Of a stretch of 14,703 nucleotides of DNA, positions 7,009 through 14,026 are shown in pieces (position 1 is the first letter of the stretch; every line of letters starts with the position of its first letter). The notes below the pieces were generated by a model. That model ran no database searches and was not told where the DNA came from. It saw nothing but the letters and a program-made list of their open reading frames with translations. The stretch comes from Lachnospiraceae bacterium (GTDB lineage Bacteria > Bacillota > Clostridia > Lachnospirales > Lachnospiraceae): NCBI GenBank assembly GCA_024691065.1, contig JAILOA010000324.1:1-14703 (forward strand), given 5' to 3'. The position numbers were made by a program, and so were the translations under genes.

Positions 7009-7767
7009 ATGAAAATGAAAGATAGAGATAAAGCGGCTCTTTTGGTTGTTGTATCTATTATTATTGTTGTCGCTGTATATTTTCTTGTATTTAGCAAATT
7101 TAATGAAAAGACCGATACTTTAACCGAAGAAAATAATACATTAACTACTGAGGTAGATAGACTTAGGTCTATGGAAGCTAATAAGCAGCAGGTAGAGGAT
7201 GAAACTGCTGAAATTACCAAGGAGATTAATGATATTCTTGTTCAATTTCCTGCTGATTACAGAACCGAAGATATTATTGTTGAAATGAATAATATGTATG
7301 ATAAGGAAATTAAGGCTGTTAAGATGGATTCTGAATCTTTCAGTGTAGATAGTATTTTCTATGGAGCTATGCTTGAAGATACTGCTGCTACAACTGAAGA
7401 AGAAACCGAGGATGTAACATTGCCTACTGATGAAGCAGCTGAAGGCGAAGAAGCTGAAGAATTTGTAGCAGGTGCTCTTACTACTGAGCAGTTAATCAAT
7501 AATTCAGCTGACTTTGTAGGTTATACAAGTGATGTATCTTTAAGCTTCTCAACTTCATATATTGGTTTCAAGAAGGTTGTTGATTATATTGAGAACAATG
7601 AAGCTCGTATGGTAATTAAAGAGTGTAGCGTTACCGAAGGTGATTCCGGAAATCGTTATAATGTTAATATGACTATCGGAATTTATCGTGTTGAAGGAAC
7701 CGGTGCTACTTATGAAGCTCCTGAAATTGACGGAATTAAGGATGGTACACCTAATATCTTCAAATAA
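7009..7767 (+). CDS. pilO: Type IV pilus alignment protein PilO
   Basis: Bitopic membrane protein of 252 aa that pairs with PilN through similar folds to form the alignment complex. ATG 7009 follows AAAGGGGGA at 6992-7000. Residues about 8-28 form the membrane helix, after a basic M-K-M-K-D-R-D-K start. A coiled coil spans about 32-75. The C-terminal half has a ferredoxin-like beta-alpha-beta pattern; the V-S-L-S-F-S-T-S-Y-I-G-F-K-K-V-V-D-Y-I-E segment closely resembles PilO of other Firmicutes. Between the coiled coil and that domain lies an acidic Thr/Ala/Glu-rich insertion at about 123-152, of the same character as the PilMN tail. The gene ends the pilD-pilMN-pilO group, with a strong terminator about 55 bases downstream. 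In Gram-negatives PilO connects to PilP and PilQ, but no such partners are seen here, as expected for a one-membrane cell. Confidence 0.9.
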   Translation: MKMKDRDKAALLVVVSIIIVVAVYFLVFSKFNEKTDTLTEENNTLTTEVDRLRSMEANKQQVEDETAEITKEINDILVQFPADYRTEDIIVEMNNMYDKEIKAVKMDSESFSVDSIFYGAMLEDTAATTEEETEDVTLPTDEAAEGEEAEEFVAGALTTEQLINNSADFVGYTSDVSLSFSTSYIGFKKVVDYIENNEARMVIKECSVTEGDSGNRYNVNMTIGIYRVEGTGATYEAPEIDGIKDGTPNIFK

Positions 7768-7820
7768 TTCAAATTTAATATTATTGATTACTTGTCTTTT
7801 TGCAGGTATATCTAGAATAG

Positions 7821-7865
7821 TAGCATATCCCATTAGCCTATGGTTAATGGGATAATGCTAGCTTT
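7821..7865 (+). terminator. Strong intrinsic terminator after pilO
   Basis: TAGCATATCCCATTA at 7821-7835 pairs with TAATGGGATAATGCTA at 7845-7860, with a single one-base bulge and a nine-base loop. GCTTTT follows at 7861-7866. The stem is about 15 bp long and is the strongest hairpin in the window. It should separate the pilD-pilMN-pilO transcript from the minor-pilin operon. Confidence 0.78.
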
Positions 7866-8056
7866 TAAGAGTTTAGATTTTTTTTATATTTTTAACTTTA
7901 TTTTAAGTTTGGTTTTTAAAAGGTTTATATAGTGTTAATAATTTTATGATTTGGCATATTTTGTGGTTTGGGTGATTTTATAATTTTTTTAAATTTTTTA
8001 TCCTGAAATTATTCTAAAAAAATCCTTATTTTTTAAGCAAAACTTAATAAAATTGT

Positions 8057-8085
8057 TTGCATTTTGTTTTGTTTTATCATATAAT
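8057..8085 (+). promoter_or_regulatory. Promoter of the minor-pilin operon
   Basis: TTGCAT at 8057-8062 and a perfect TATAAT at 8080-8085 are spaced by exactly 17 bases. The predicted start is near 8092, about 290 bases before the first minor-pilin ATG at 8384. This is the best promoter in the gap after the pilO terminator, which supports separate transcription of the minor pilins. Confidence 0.62.
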
Positions 8086-8319
8086 GATATTTAGTAATTT
8101 TATAAATTTTTTATATTTGTGCTATTTATAAACAAATCGGTTAATTTTGTTTATATTTAGCTTGATTGTGTTTATGAGTATTTCTATATTGATTTATCTT
8201 TATATTCTTTTGGCTTGATTATTTGTTATAAACGGTTAGGGATATGACGTATCTGTATGGTACATTTAAAAATAAATTAATATTTGTTTTGTGATTTTCT
8301 TTATTTATATTGGTTAAAG

Positions 8320-8343
8320 AGTATCATGGAACATTGGGATACT
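8320..8343 (+). repeat. Small hairpin just before the minor-pilin operon
   Basis: AGTATC at 8320-8325 pairs with GATACT at 8338-8343 around a 12-base loop. It ends about 20 bases before the ribosome binding region of the first minor-pilin gene. A run of six Ts lies at 8354-8359, somewhat far from the stem for a classic terminator. It may affect translation or premature termination, but is only weakly supported. Confidence 0.3.
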
Positions 8344-8383
8344 TCATTTAGAATTTTTTAGAAAGGTAGAGGTGCACAGACTT

Positions 8384-9766
8384 ATGAAACTATTAAGAAA
8401 GAACACGGGTTTTACTTTATTGGAAGTTGTTATTTCCGTGGCTATTCTGGCAATGATTTCTATTCCGTTACTGTCTTATTTTTCAACATCTTCTGCACAC
8501 AATGGTAATGCCAAGGTTCAACAGGGAGCTATTCTTTCTGCTCAGGAAGCTATGGAAGAATTGAAGACCTATGAAACCGATTTGTCGGACCTGGATAACA
8601 TTGTTGACTACAGTACAGCTAATTCGGGGGTTTCGGATTGGACTAAGGATAGCGTGAAAATTAACGAGAGTGATCCTGACAAGACGGATTGTGTTACTCG
8701 TGAAGTTACTATTAATGGGGTTTCTTATACTTTGATTATGACTACAAACGGTATTAACAGAACCGATAAAGGTAATCAGACCGATAAAGAGTTCTTCTCT
8801 AGATGGTGGCAGTATACTGGTTTAGGAACGAGTCCGAATGTTAATATTGATGGAGATGGCGGTGATTTAAAGAAATATTATGAAATTACCGGTGAAGAGT
8901 ATAAAGAATATGTAAATGCCAGTATGAATGCTAAGCGTGATTGTATAGCTGTTCAGACTAATAAAGATACTGCTGCTACCGTACAATATTTTAGAGATTA
9001 TATTTTATCATATGTCGATGAGAACGGCGGTATAGCTGCTACAGAATCCGAAATCAAGGATAGTCTTACCAGAAAATTTAAGATAACTATTGATGAAGAT
9101 GCATCCGGTGATTATTTAGTTGAGACCGTTAATGTTGTTTATACTTGTAACTTAACCGGTTTTGGTGTAATTCCTGACTATAAATATCAGATGGAAGCAA
9201 CTAAAGTTAAAAAATCCAATGTTGCCAAGTATGGTTCTAATATTTTCCTTATGTTCTCCAGACCTGATATTATTGAAATGGTCGGTGGTTCAGGATATTA
9301 TAAGGGAACTACAGCTGCTGACGTTCTGGCTGAATCTACCGATGTAATTGTTAATGAAAGTGCTGTTAATTCAGTTATGTTTGAAGGAGGCAATCAAATT
9401 AATATTTTCTTTATAACAGAAACTAATGACATATTTACAGCTAACTATGTTAAAACATATGGTTCAAATCCGGGTGGAACGTTATTAAGTGCTTCATCCT
9501 GGTATACCAATGAAGTTTCTGTTCAAACAAGTACTAATGTCGGTATTCCGACTGCTTCGGTTAACAATGTGAAATTAACTTCAAATATTAAAGAGTGCTT
9601 TACCGGTTCTTATACAAACTGGGCTGATGGTGTTGGTGTTTCAGATACTAATTCTGTTAACAGGTTGGCAGGTATTAACTTATATGTTCGTCTGACTGCT
9701 TATAAAGATGAACCTCTTAAGAATTTATATGAGAGTGAAACATATATGGGAAATACTGTTAAGTGA
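8384..9766 (+). CDS. Large minor pilin with canonical prepilin signal (PilV/GspI-like position)
   Basis: Prepilin-like protein of 460 aa. ATG 8384 is preferred because GAGGTG lies at 8369-8374 with a nine-base spacing. A GTG at 8372 in the same frame adds only four residues and overlaps that site. The leader M-K-L-L-R-K-N-T-G is followed by F-T-L-L-E-V-V-I-S-V-A, with Phe+1, Glu+5 and a hydrophobic helix to about residue 30. The remaining roughly 430 residues form a large soluble region rich in Asp, Asn, Thr and Ser, far longer than usual for a minor pilin (about 150-200 aa). I recognise no named domain there. It is the first of four pilin-type genes in tandem and should be processed by PilD. 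It probably belongs to the initiating or tip complex rather than the fibre shaft. A role in adhesion is plausible from its size but unproven. Confidence 0.85.
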   Translation: MKLLRKNTGFTLLEVVISVAILAMISIPLLSYFSTSSAHNGNAKVQQGAILSAQEAMEELKTYETDLSDLDNIVDYSTANSGVSDWTKDSVKINESDPDKTDCVTREVTINGVSYTLIMTTNGINRTDKGNQTDKEFFSRWWQYTGLGTSPNVNIDGDGGDLKKYYEITGEEYKEYVNASMNAKRDCIAVQTNKDTAATVQYFRDYILSYVDENGGIAATESEIKDSLTRKFKITIDEDASGDYLVETVNVVYTCNLTGFGVIPDYKYQMEATKVKKSNVAKYGSNIFLMFSRPDIIEMVGGSGYYKGTTAADVLAESTDVIVNESAVNSVMFEGGNQINIFFITETNDIFTANYVKTYGSNPGGTLLSASSWYTNEVSVQTSTNVGIPTASVNNVKLTSNIKECFTGSYTNWADGVGVSDTNSVNRLAGINLYVRLTAYKDEPLKNLYESETYMGNTVK

Positions 9767-9837
9767 TATTATTGATTATATTTACTGACGTAAACAATTT
9801 TCGCTGAAATATTAAATACTTCAGAAAGGGGAAAATT

Positions 9838-12525
9838 ATGTTGAATTTTTTACGTAATAAAAGAGGATCATCTCTGGCAATGGTACTTATAGCTATGAGC
9901 TTTATGGCGATTCTTGGTGTTACCGTTATTACGCTTACAATTACAAATATGCGTATGAAGTATGCTCAAGCCGGTGGACAAAAAGAGTTTTATGATGTTG
10001 AAGGTGCCATGGAGACAGTTGTTGCCGGACTTGAAAATGATTCCGAAAAGTGTGCTTCTTACGCTTACTCGGATGCTTTGGCAAATTATAGCAGTATTAA
10101 GACGGGGGCATCCGCTAATAATCTTGAAACTGCTTATAATAATAACTTTTTCCGTTATATGGTTTATGAGCTTTTAGGGTTTGATACCGAAAAGATTTAT
10201 TCCGGTGTTTCTTATTCAGAAGAAGAACAGAAGGTTGATACTAAAGCTCAGATTTGTTATAACGGTGGTATCAATGGTCATAAATATGGTACTAAGATTG
10301 GCGGATCCGGTTCTTTCAGAGATCAGTATGGATATAAAATTTCAGAAGTAGATACTCCGATAAATGATTTCTTGAACGGTGTTACGGATACTTATAATGA
10401 ACTCTATTATAGTGATAAAGTAATTGCTAATTATCTTGGTAAAGCTATGATAAAGGGTACTCAGATGCTTAATACTAAGGGTGAAGCTCTTACGGGTTAT
10501 TATGTTCCGGCGACAGCATTATATCCTAGTAATAGTAATAAATGGGATAATGTTATGGAGTTCGAATATGATGATAATGGTTATCCTACTATTATCTTAA
10601 GAAATATTCGTCTTCGTTCTCCTAAGAATGAAGAATATTATGCATCTATAACTACCGATATAAAGATTACAGTTCCTCCTACGGATGCTGAAACATTTAC
10701 ACAGTATCTTGATTATGCAATTATTGCTGATGATCAGATTAAGGTTCCGGGAGTTTATTCTATAAGTGTTGATGGTAATGCTTATGCAGGAACTGTTAAC
10801 AGAACATTTGCCGATGATTCGGATGCTGATAACGGCTCCGATGGTATTATTGTAAATGGTGGTACTTTAAGTATTTCCGCCGAAGATTTAATTACCCGTG
10901 GTGATATACTTGTCAGAAATAGAGGTACATTCCAGGTTAACGCATTGGATCTTTCCGGAACTATGAAGAATAGTGTATGGGCCGAGAATATCAGAACCGA
11001 AAAGGTTGGCGGTGTTGGAAGCAATGTTATTGATATTCATGCGGATACATATGTAGCAGATGATTTTGAATTGAATGCTCCAAATGACAGAGGTGTTCTT
11101 CAGGGACAATATTTTGGATACAGCTATAATGATATTAATCAATCCGAAACTTTAACCACAGATGATGGTGCTGATTTTTCATCAACCATCACTCTTAACG
11201 GTGGTTCAGGAACAACTCCAAGTTATTTAAGTATTTCTAATTTACAGAAACTTGTTCTTGCAGGTTCAACATATATCTCAAAGCCTTCTGCAAGTGATCT
11301 GGCTGCCGGTGAGACAGAGGATTCTAATACAAGAGACATTAAGATGTATGAAGGTTTAACATCCAAGGCCAGTCAGTTGGTTTACTATGTACCTGCTGAT
11401 TATATCAGTACTGATGTTGATGCTCCGGCATCATGGTCTGCTCCTAAAAAGTGTATCCTTTCCGATGGTTCTCAGTTCTGGTTTGATCATAAGGGGTATT
11501 CTGATGATTATCTTGGTGGTACAAGTGTTGAAAATTATATTGATTTAACTGCTAATGATTGTATTTACCGTTACTTCCGTAATAAAACCGGTGTCTCAGG
11601 TTCTAACGGAACTGTAGCAAGTGTTATGTACTACTACTTGAGAGTTACTGATACAAATAAGGCAGGAGAGTTCTATAATAAATTTATGGAGAATGCTCCG
11701 ACTGCTTCACAAATTAAGACAGTAGATTGGACTATTGGTAGAATATCAGATAAATATGCTGATGCTATTATTACATCAGCAGGTAATATTCTTTACAATA
11801 CCACATCATCAGGAAATCTTATTAAGCTCGGAAATTCCGATCCTTCAGATGCTGATTCATCACTTGTAAGTTATGGTAAATCACTTAATACAGATTACCT
11901 TTCACTTCAGATGTCTCTTCTTCAGGAATATTCTGTGGCTACAACACTTACTACTCAGTCAACACCACAGTACAGACTTTGGGATGATGCGAGAGGTGAA
12001 ACTGTTGATGCTGATGGATATTCCAAGTCAGGTAGAAATAATACCGGTGAGAAGAAAACAAATGTTTTTGATACTATCGTTGATAGAACCAAGCTTTTAA
12101 ATGTTCTTGGAGGAGTTCCATATGAGAAGGTTACTGATGCCGAGACTCAGGATGGTGATATCGTTAAGGTTGGTTTCTATTTAGCAGATGGTGATTATTC
12201 ATATGATGGTAAAATTAATGGTGAAACTGTAGATGCAGGTGTAATTATCTGTACCGGTAATGTTACATTTAATCAGAGCTTTAATGGTCTTGTTATTGCC
12301 GGTGGTGATGTTATCCTTAATGCTGACGGTATCGCTATTAATTCAAGTTCAGATGCTGTTGATGCTGCAATTAACTGGGATGCTCTTCAGGATACTTCTT
12401 ATGTTTATGATATCTTGAGAGAATATTTTAGAAGTTCCGTTGATGCATCTATTAAATCCGGAGATGAAAGAGTTAAGGGCAATGTTATGACTCAAAACTG
12501 GGTTAAGAATGACCAGCAAAGATAA
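9838..12525 (+). CDS. Giant PilX/GspK-type pilus protein without Glu5, beta-solenoid-like body
   Basis: 895 aa from ATG 9838, with AAGGGGA just upstream. The leader M-L-N-F-L-R-N-K-R-G is followed by S-S-L-A-M-V-L-I-A-M and a hydrophobic helix to about residue 33, matching the PilX N-terminal family. Position +5 is Met instead of Glu, as in GspK-type subunits. These sit at the tip and need no Glu5 contact with a subunit above. From about 290 to 400 the chain has repeated short beta-strand turns (Y-S-I-S-V-D-G-N-A-Y-A-G; G-I-I-V-N-G-G-T-L-S-I; T-R-G-D-I-L-V), suggesting a beta-solenoid. Another such patch lies near 801-830 (V-I-I-C-T-G-N-V-T-F, then G-L-V-I-A-G-G-D-V-I-L). The segments between are unrecognised and polar. 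The gene lies between two canonical minor-pilin genes, with 71- and 18-base gaps. The likely role is pilus tip subunit and possible adhesin. The PilX-type N-terminus is confident; the tip role is inferred. Confidence 0.82.
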   Translation: MLNFLRNKRGSSLAMVLIAMSFMAILGVTVITLTITNMRMKYAQAGGQKEFYDVEGAMETVVAGLENDSEKCASYAYSDALANYSSIKTGASANNLETAYNNNFFRYMVYELLGFDTEKIYSGVSYSEEEQKVDTKAQICYNGGINGHKYGTKIGGSGSFRDQYGYKISEVDTPINDFLNGVTDTYNELYYSDKVIANYLGKAMIKGTQMLNTKGEALTGYYVPATALYPSNSNKWDNVMEFEYDDNGYPTIILRNIRLRSPKNEEYYASITTDIKITVPPTDAETFTQYLDYAIIADDQIKVPGVYSISVDGNAYAGTVNRTFADDSDADNGSDGIIVNGGTLSISAEDLITRGDILVRNRGTFQVNALDLSGTMKNSVWAENIRTEKVGGVGSNVIDIHADTYVADDFELNAPNDRGVLQGQYFGYSYNDINQSETLTTDDGADFSSTITLNGGSGTTPSYLSISNLQKLVLAGSTYISKPSASDLAAGETEDSNTRDIKMYEGLTSKASQLVYYVPADYISTDVDAPASWSAPKKCILSDGSQFWFDHKGYSDDYLGGTSVENYIDLTANDCIYRYFRNKTGVSGSNGTVASVMYYYLRVTDTNKAGEFYNKFMENAPTASQIKTVDWTIGRISDKYADAIITSAGNILYNTTSSGNLIKLGNSDPSDADSSLVSYGKSLNTDYLSLQMSLLQEYSVATTLTTQSTPQYRLWDDARGETVDADGYSKSGRNNTGEKKTNVFDTIVDRTKLLNVLGGVPYEKVTDAETQDGDIVKVGFYLADGDYSYDGKINGETVDAGVIICTGNVTFNQSFNGLVIAGGDVILNADGIAINSSSDAVDAAINWDALQDTSYVYDILREYFRSSVDASIKSGDERVKGNVMTQNWVKNDQQR

Positions 12526-12543
12526 TGAAAGGAGAAGTTAAAC

Positions 12544-13182
12544 ATGAAATTATTAAAGGATAATCGTGGATTTTCTCTTATTGAACTTATCGTAACAATT
12601 GCTATTATGGGGATTCTTGCCGGCGCGATTGTTGCAAATGTTGTTATAATCGGTAATGCTAACTCTAAAAAAGCAGCTCAGAGGTTAGGTACTAAATTAG
12701 ATACCTGCCTTTCGGAAAATCTTACGAAATTAGATAATACATATTTATATATTTTTAAGTCAGGAGGAGAAGTTAAGACTCTTATATGGAAAACTCCTAC
12801 TAATGCCGTTACATCTGATTCTGATTTATATTCTACTTATAGATACAGAGGATATAATTCTTATGATGAACTTATGGCAGCTAAGTATACCAAGGAGCTG
12901 ATTGCGGCTGATGCTCCTAGTTTGGGAGGAAATAATATTGATATAAGTGTTATTAAGGATAATACTGAGACTGATCTTCCTTCTAATGGCATAATTAAGA
13001 TTGGTTTTGATAAGGCTGACGGTTCTATTAATACTTGTGTTATGACTACATCAGCCGGTATGGATATAAGTGATAGCAGTGCAATTATTGATTTTGATAC
13101 TATTAGAGTATCCGGTAGAGCAAAGGTAGATGTTAAATTAGTTCATTCTACCGGTAAGCATACAGTTATTACTGCAAGTTAA
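12544..13182 (+). CDS. Minor prepilin with canonical G|FSLIE signal
   Basis: Prepilin-like protein of 212 aa. ATG 12544 follows AAAGGAGA at 12528-12535. The leader M-K-L-L-K-D-N-R-G is followed by F-S-L-I-E-L-I-V-T-I-A, with Phe+1 and Glu+5, and a hydrophobic helix to about residue 35. The helix continues as a charged amphipathic stretch (N-S-K-K-A-A-Q-R-L-G-T-K-L-D), then a beta-rich C-terminal domain of about 150 residues. Size and architecture fit a GspH/FimU- or pilin-like minor subunit. It begins 18 bases after the giant PilX-like gene and is followed after 25 bases by another prepilin gene, so the group is almost certainly one operon. It would be cleaved by PilD and placed at or near the pilus tip. 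The precise orthologue cannot be assigned from sequence reading alone. Confidence 0.88.
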   Translation: MKLLKDNRGFSLIELIVTIAIMGILAGAIVANVVIIGNANSKKAAQRLGTKLDTCLSENLTKLDNTYLYIFKSGGEVKTLIWKTPTNAVTSDSDLYSTYRYRGYNSYDELMAAKYTKELIAADAPSLGGNNIDISVIKDNTETDLPSNGIIKIGFDKADGSINTCVMTTSAGMDISDSSAIIDFDTIRVSGRAKVDVKLVHSTGKHTVITAS

Positions 13183-13192
13183 TAGTTATTAT

Positions 13193-13200
13193 AGGAGGTG
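13193..13200 (+). promoter_or_regulatory. Perfect ribosome binding site that decides a TTG start
   Basis: AGGAGGTG at 13193-13200 is a full complement to the 16S anti-Shine-Dalgarno end. It lies seven bases before TTG at 13208, which begins the prepilin leader M-F-I-K-N-K-K-G. The next in-frame ATG lies inside the pilin hydrophobic helix and would destroy the signal, so TTG is the start. Confidence 0.85.
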
Positions 13201-13207
13201 AATCAAA

Positions 13208-13801
13208 TTGTTTATAAAAAATAAAAAAGGTTTTACATTGGTTGAACTTATGATAGCTATGGGTATGTTTGCTGTTGTTTCCAGTGCAATTATGGTATTT
13301 ATGGTGACAGGTACTACGAACTTCCGTAAAAACCGTAATAATGCGGAAATTCAAAAAAATGCTCAGTTAACGGTTATGCAGTTAACTACATTTACACAGG
13401 AAGCATTGTATGCTGATTATGACGGGACCAATCTTACATTCTATACACCAAAGTATTTTGCGCCTGATGCTGTACTTACAGATGATCAGAAATATGGTCA
13501 TAAGGATGCACTTACTAAGAAAGTAGTAGCTTATGATAGTACAGATAAATGTTTATACTTTAAAGAATATGATAATATTAATGCTTCAGTAGCAGATTTG
13601 TTAGGTTCTAATAAGAAAGACTATTTAATGACTGATTGTGTTGTTGATTTCGATGTTGATACATCTAATTTGGATGTTAATAATACTATTACAATTACCT
13701 TAGGTATGAAGAAGGAAGCATTATCTTATAATCTTACTCAGGTATTAAAGCTTAGAAATGCTGCTTCAGCTCCTGTTACAGGGTCGGCTTTGGGTATTTA
13801 A
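13208..13801 (+). CDS. Minor prepilin, PilW/GspJ-like
   Basis: Prepilin-like protein of 197 aa translated from TTG 13208, a start fixed by the perfect AGGAGGTG upstream. The very short basic leader M-F-I-K-N-K-K-G is followed by F-T-L-V-E-L-M-I-A-M-G, with Phe+1 and Glu+5. The helix reads through G-M-F-A-V-V-S-S-A-I-M-V-F to about residue 35. It is followed by a conserved-looking N-A-E-I-Q-K-N-A-Q-L-T-V-M-Q-L-T segment that resembles the start of the PilW/GspJ globular domain (helix with Q...L...L..). The C-terminal 120 residues alternate predicted strands. It is the last pilin-type gene of the operon, which agrees with the usual late position of gspJ/pilW. Together with the three preceding genes it probably forms the tip-initiating complex. 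The PilW/GspJ assignment is tentative; the prepilin identity is not. Confidence 0.86.
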   Translation: MFIKNKKGFTLVELMIAMGMFAVVSSAIMVFMVTGTTNFRKNRNNAEIQKNAQLTVMQLTTFTQEALYADYDGTNLTFYTPKYFAPDAVLTDDQKYGHKDALTKKVVAYDSTDKCLYFKEYDNINASVADLLGSNKKDYLMTDCVVDFDVDTSNLDVNNTITITLGMKKEALSYNLTQVLKLRNAASAPVTGSALGI

Positions 13802-13825
13802 TTAACAAATATAAAATATTTATAA

Positions 13826-13843
13826 AAAAAGTATAAACTTTTT
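13826..13843 (+). terminator. Weak A/T hairpin after the minor-pilin operon
   Basis: AAAAAGT at 13826-13832 pairs with ACTTTTT at 13837-13843 around a four-base ATAA loop, and the 3' arm is itself a T-run. It has only one G-C pair per arm, so the RNA stem would be unstable. Its position, 25 bases after the last pilin stop, fits a modest, leaky terminator. An AT-rich chance repeat is also possible. Confidence 0.4.
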
Positions 13844-13844
13844 C

Positions 13845-13873
13845 TTGTAAAATTTATAATTTGGTTATATAAT
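13845..13873 (+). promoter_or_regulatory. Promoter for the anchored surface-protein gene
   Basis: TTGTAA at 13845-13850 and a perfect TATAAT at 13868-13873 are 17 bases apart. The predicted start is near 13880, giving a leader of about 147 bases before ATG 14027. It directly follows the weak hairpin after the minor pilins, so the last gene may be transcribed both from this promoter and by read-through. Confidence 0.55.
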
Positions 13874-13929
13874 GTTTATATGATTTATTTAGGTATGGTT
13901 TTTTACTTTACTTAATTATGTATTTAATT

Positions 13930-13973
13930 ACAATTGAATTGGTAATTGGTTTCGTGATTTTTCAATTGTTTTT
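13930..13973 (+). promoter_or_regulatory. Terminator-like hairpin in the leader of the surface-protein gene
   Basis: ACAATTGAA at 13930-13938 pairs perfectly with TTCAATTGT at 13961-13969 across a 22-base loop, and five Ts run from 13969 to 13973. It lies between the promoter at 13845-13873 and the ATG at 14027. It could therefore act as an attenuator or leaky terminator for that gene. The stem has only two G-C pairs and the loop is long, so stability is marginal. Confidence 0.4.
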
Positions 13974-14026
13974 AATAGTTTTCAGATGTTTTGATTTTAC
14001 ATAAGTTTAAGAATGGAGGTTAAACT

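Larger units (their letters stand above)
7867..8383 (+). other. Long AT-rich non-coding interval and leader of the minor-pilin operon
   Basis: About 520 bases with no credible gene on either strand. It contains a promoter at 8057-8085 and a small hairpin at 8320-8343. Two short ATG frames, at 8244 (16 codons) and 8326 (11 codons), lack acceptable ribosome binding sites. No c-di-GMP-I, c-di-GMP-II or other riboswitch core was recognised by eye. From the promoter, the leader would be about 290 bases, long enough for regulation. Confidence 0.5.

Noticed and set aside
6711..7220. 169-codon open frame on the minus strand
   Set aside because: It is antisense to the low-complexity tail of PilMN and the start of PilO. 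Its Ser/Val-rich product simply mirrors the GAA/ACT-rich coding strand, and both sense genes are clearly real.
8228..8270. Sequence resembling the 5' half of a purine riboswitch (ATAAACGG...GGGATATGAC)
   Set aside because: The conserved second half (GTTTCTACC-like and GACTATG-like segments) and the closing P1 stem are absent.
8244..8294. 16-codon leader-peptide-like frame
   Set aside because: The only purine-rich stretch upstream is two bases from the ATG, too close to act as a ribosome binding site, and the peptide lacks any attenuation-type codon run.
8326..8358. 11-codon frame just before the minor-pilin operon
   Set aside because: No proper ribosome binding site, and it lies in the loop and 3' arm of a small hairpin; probably chance.
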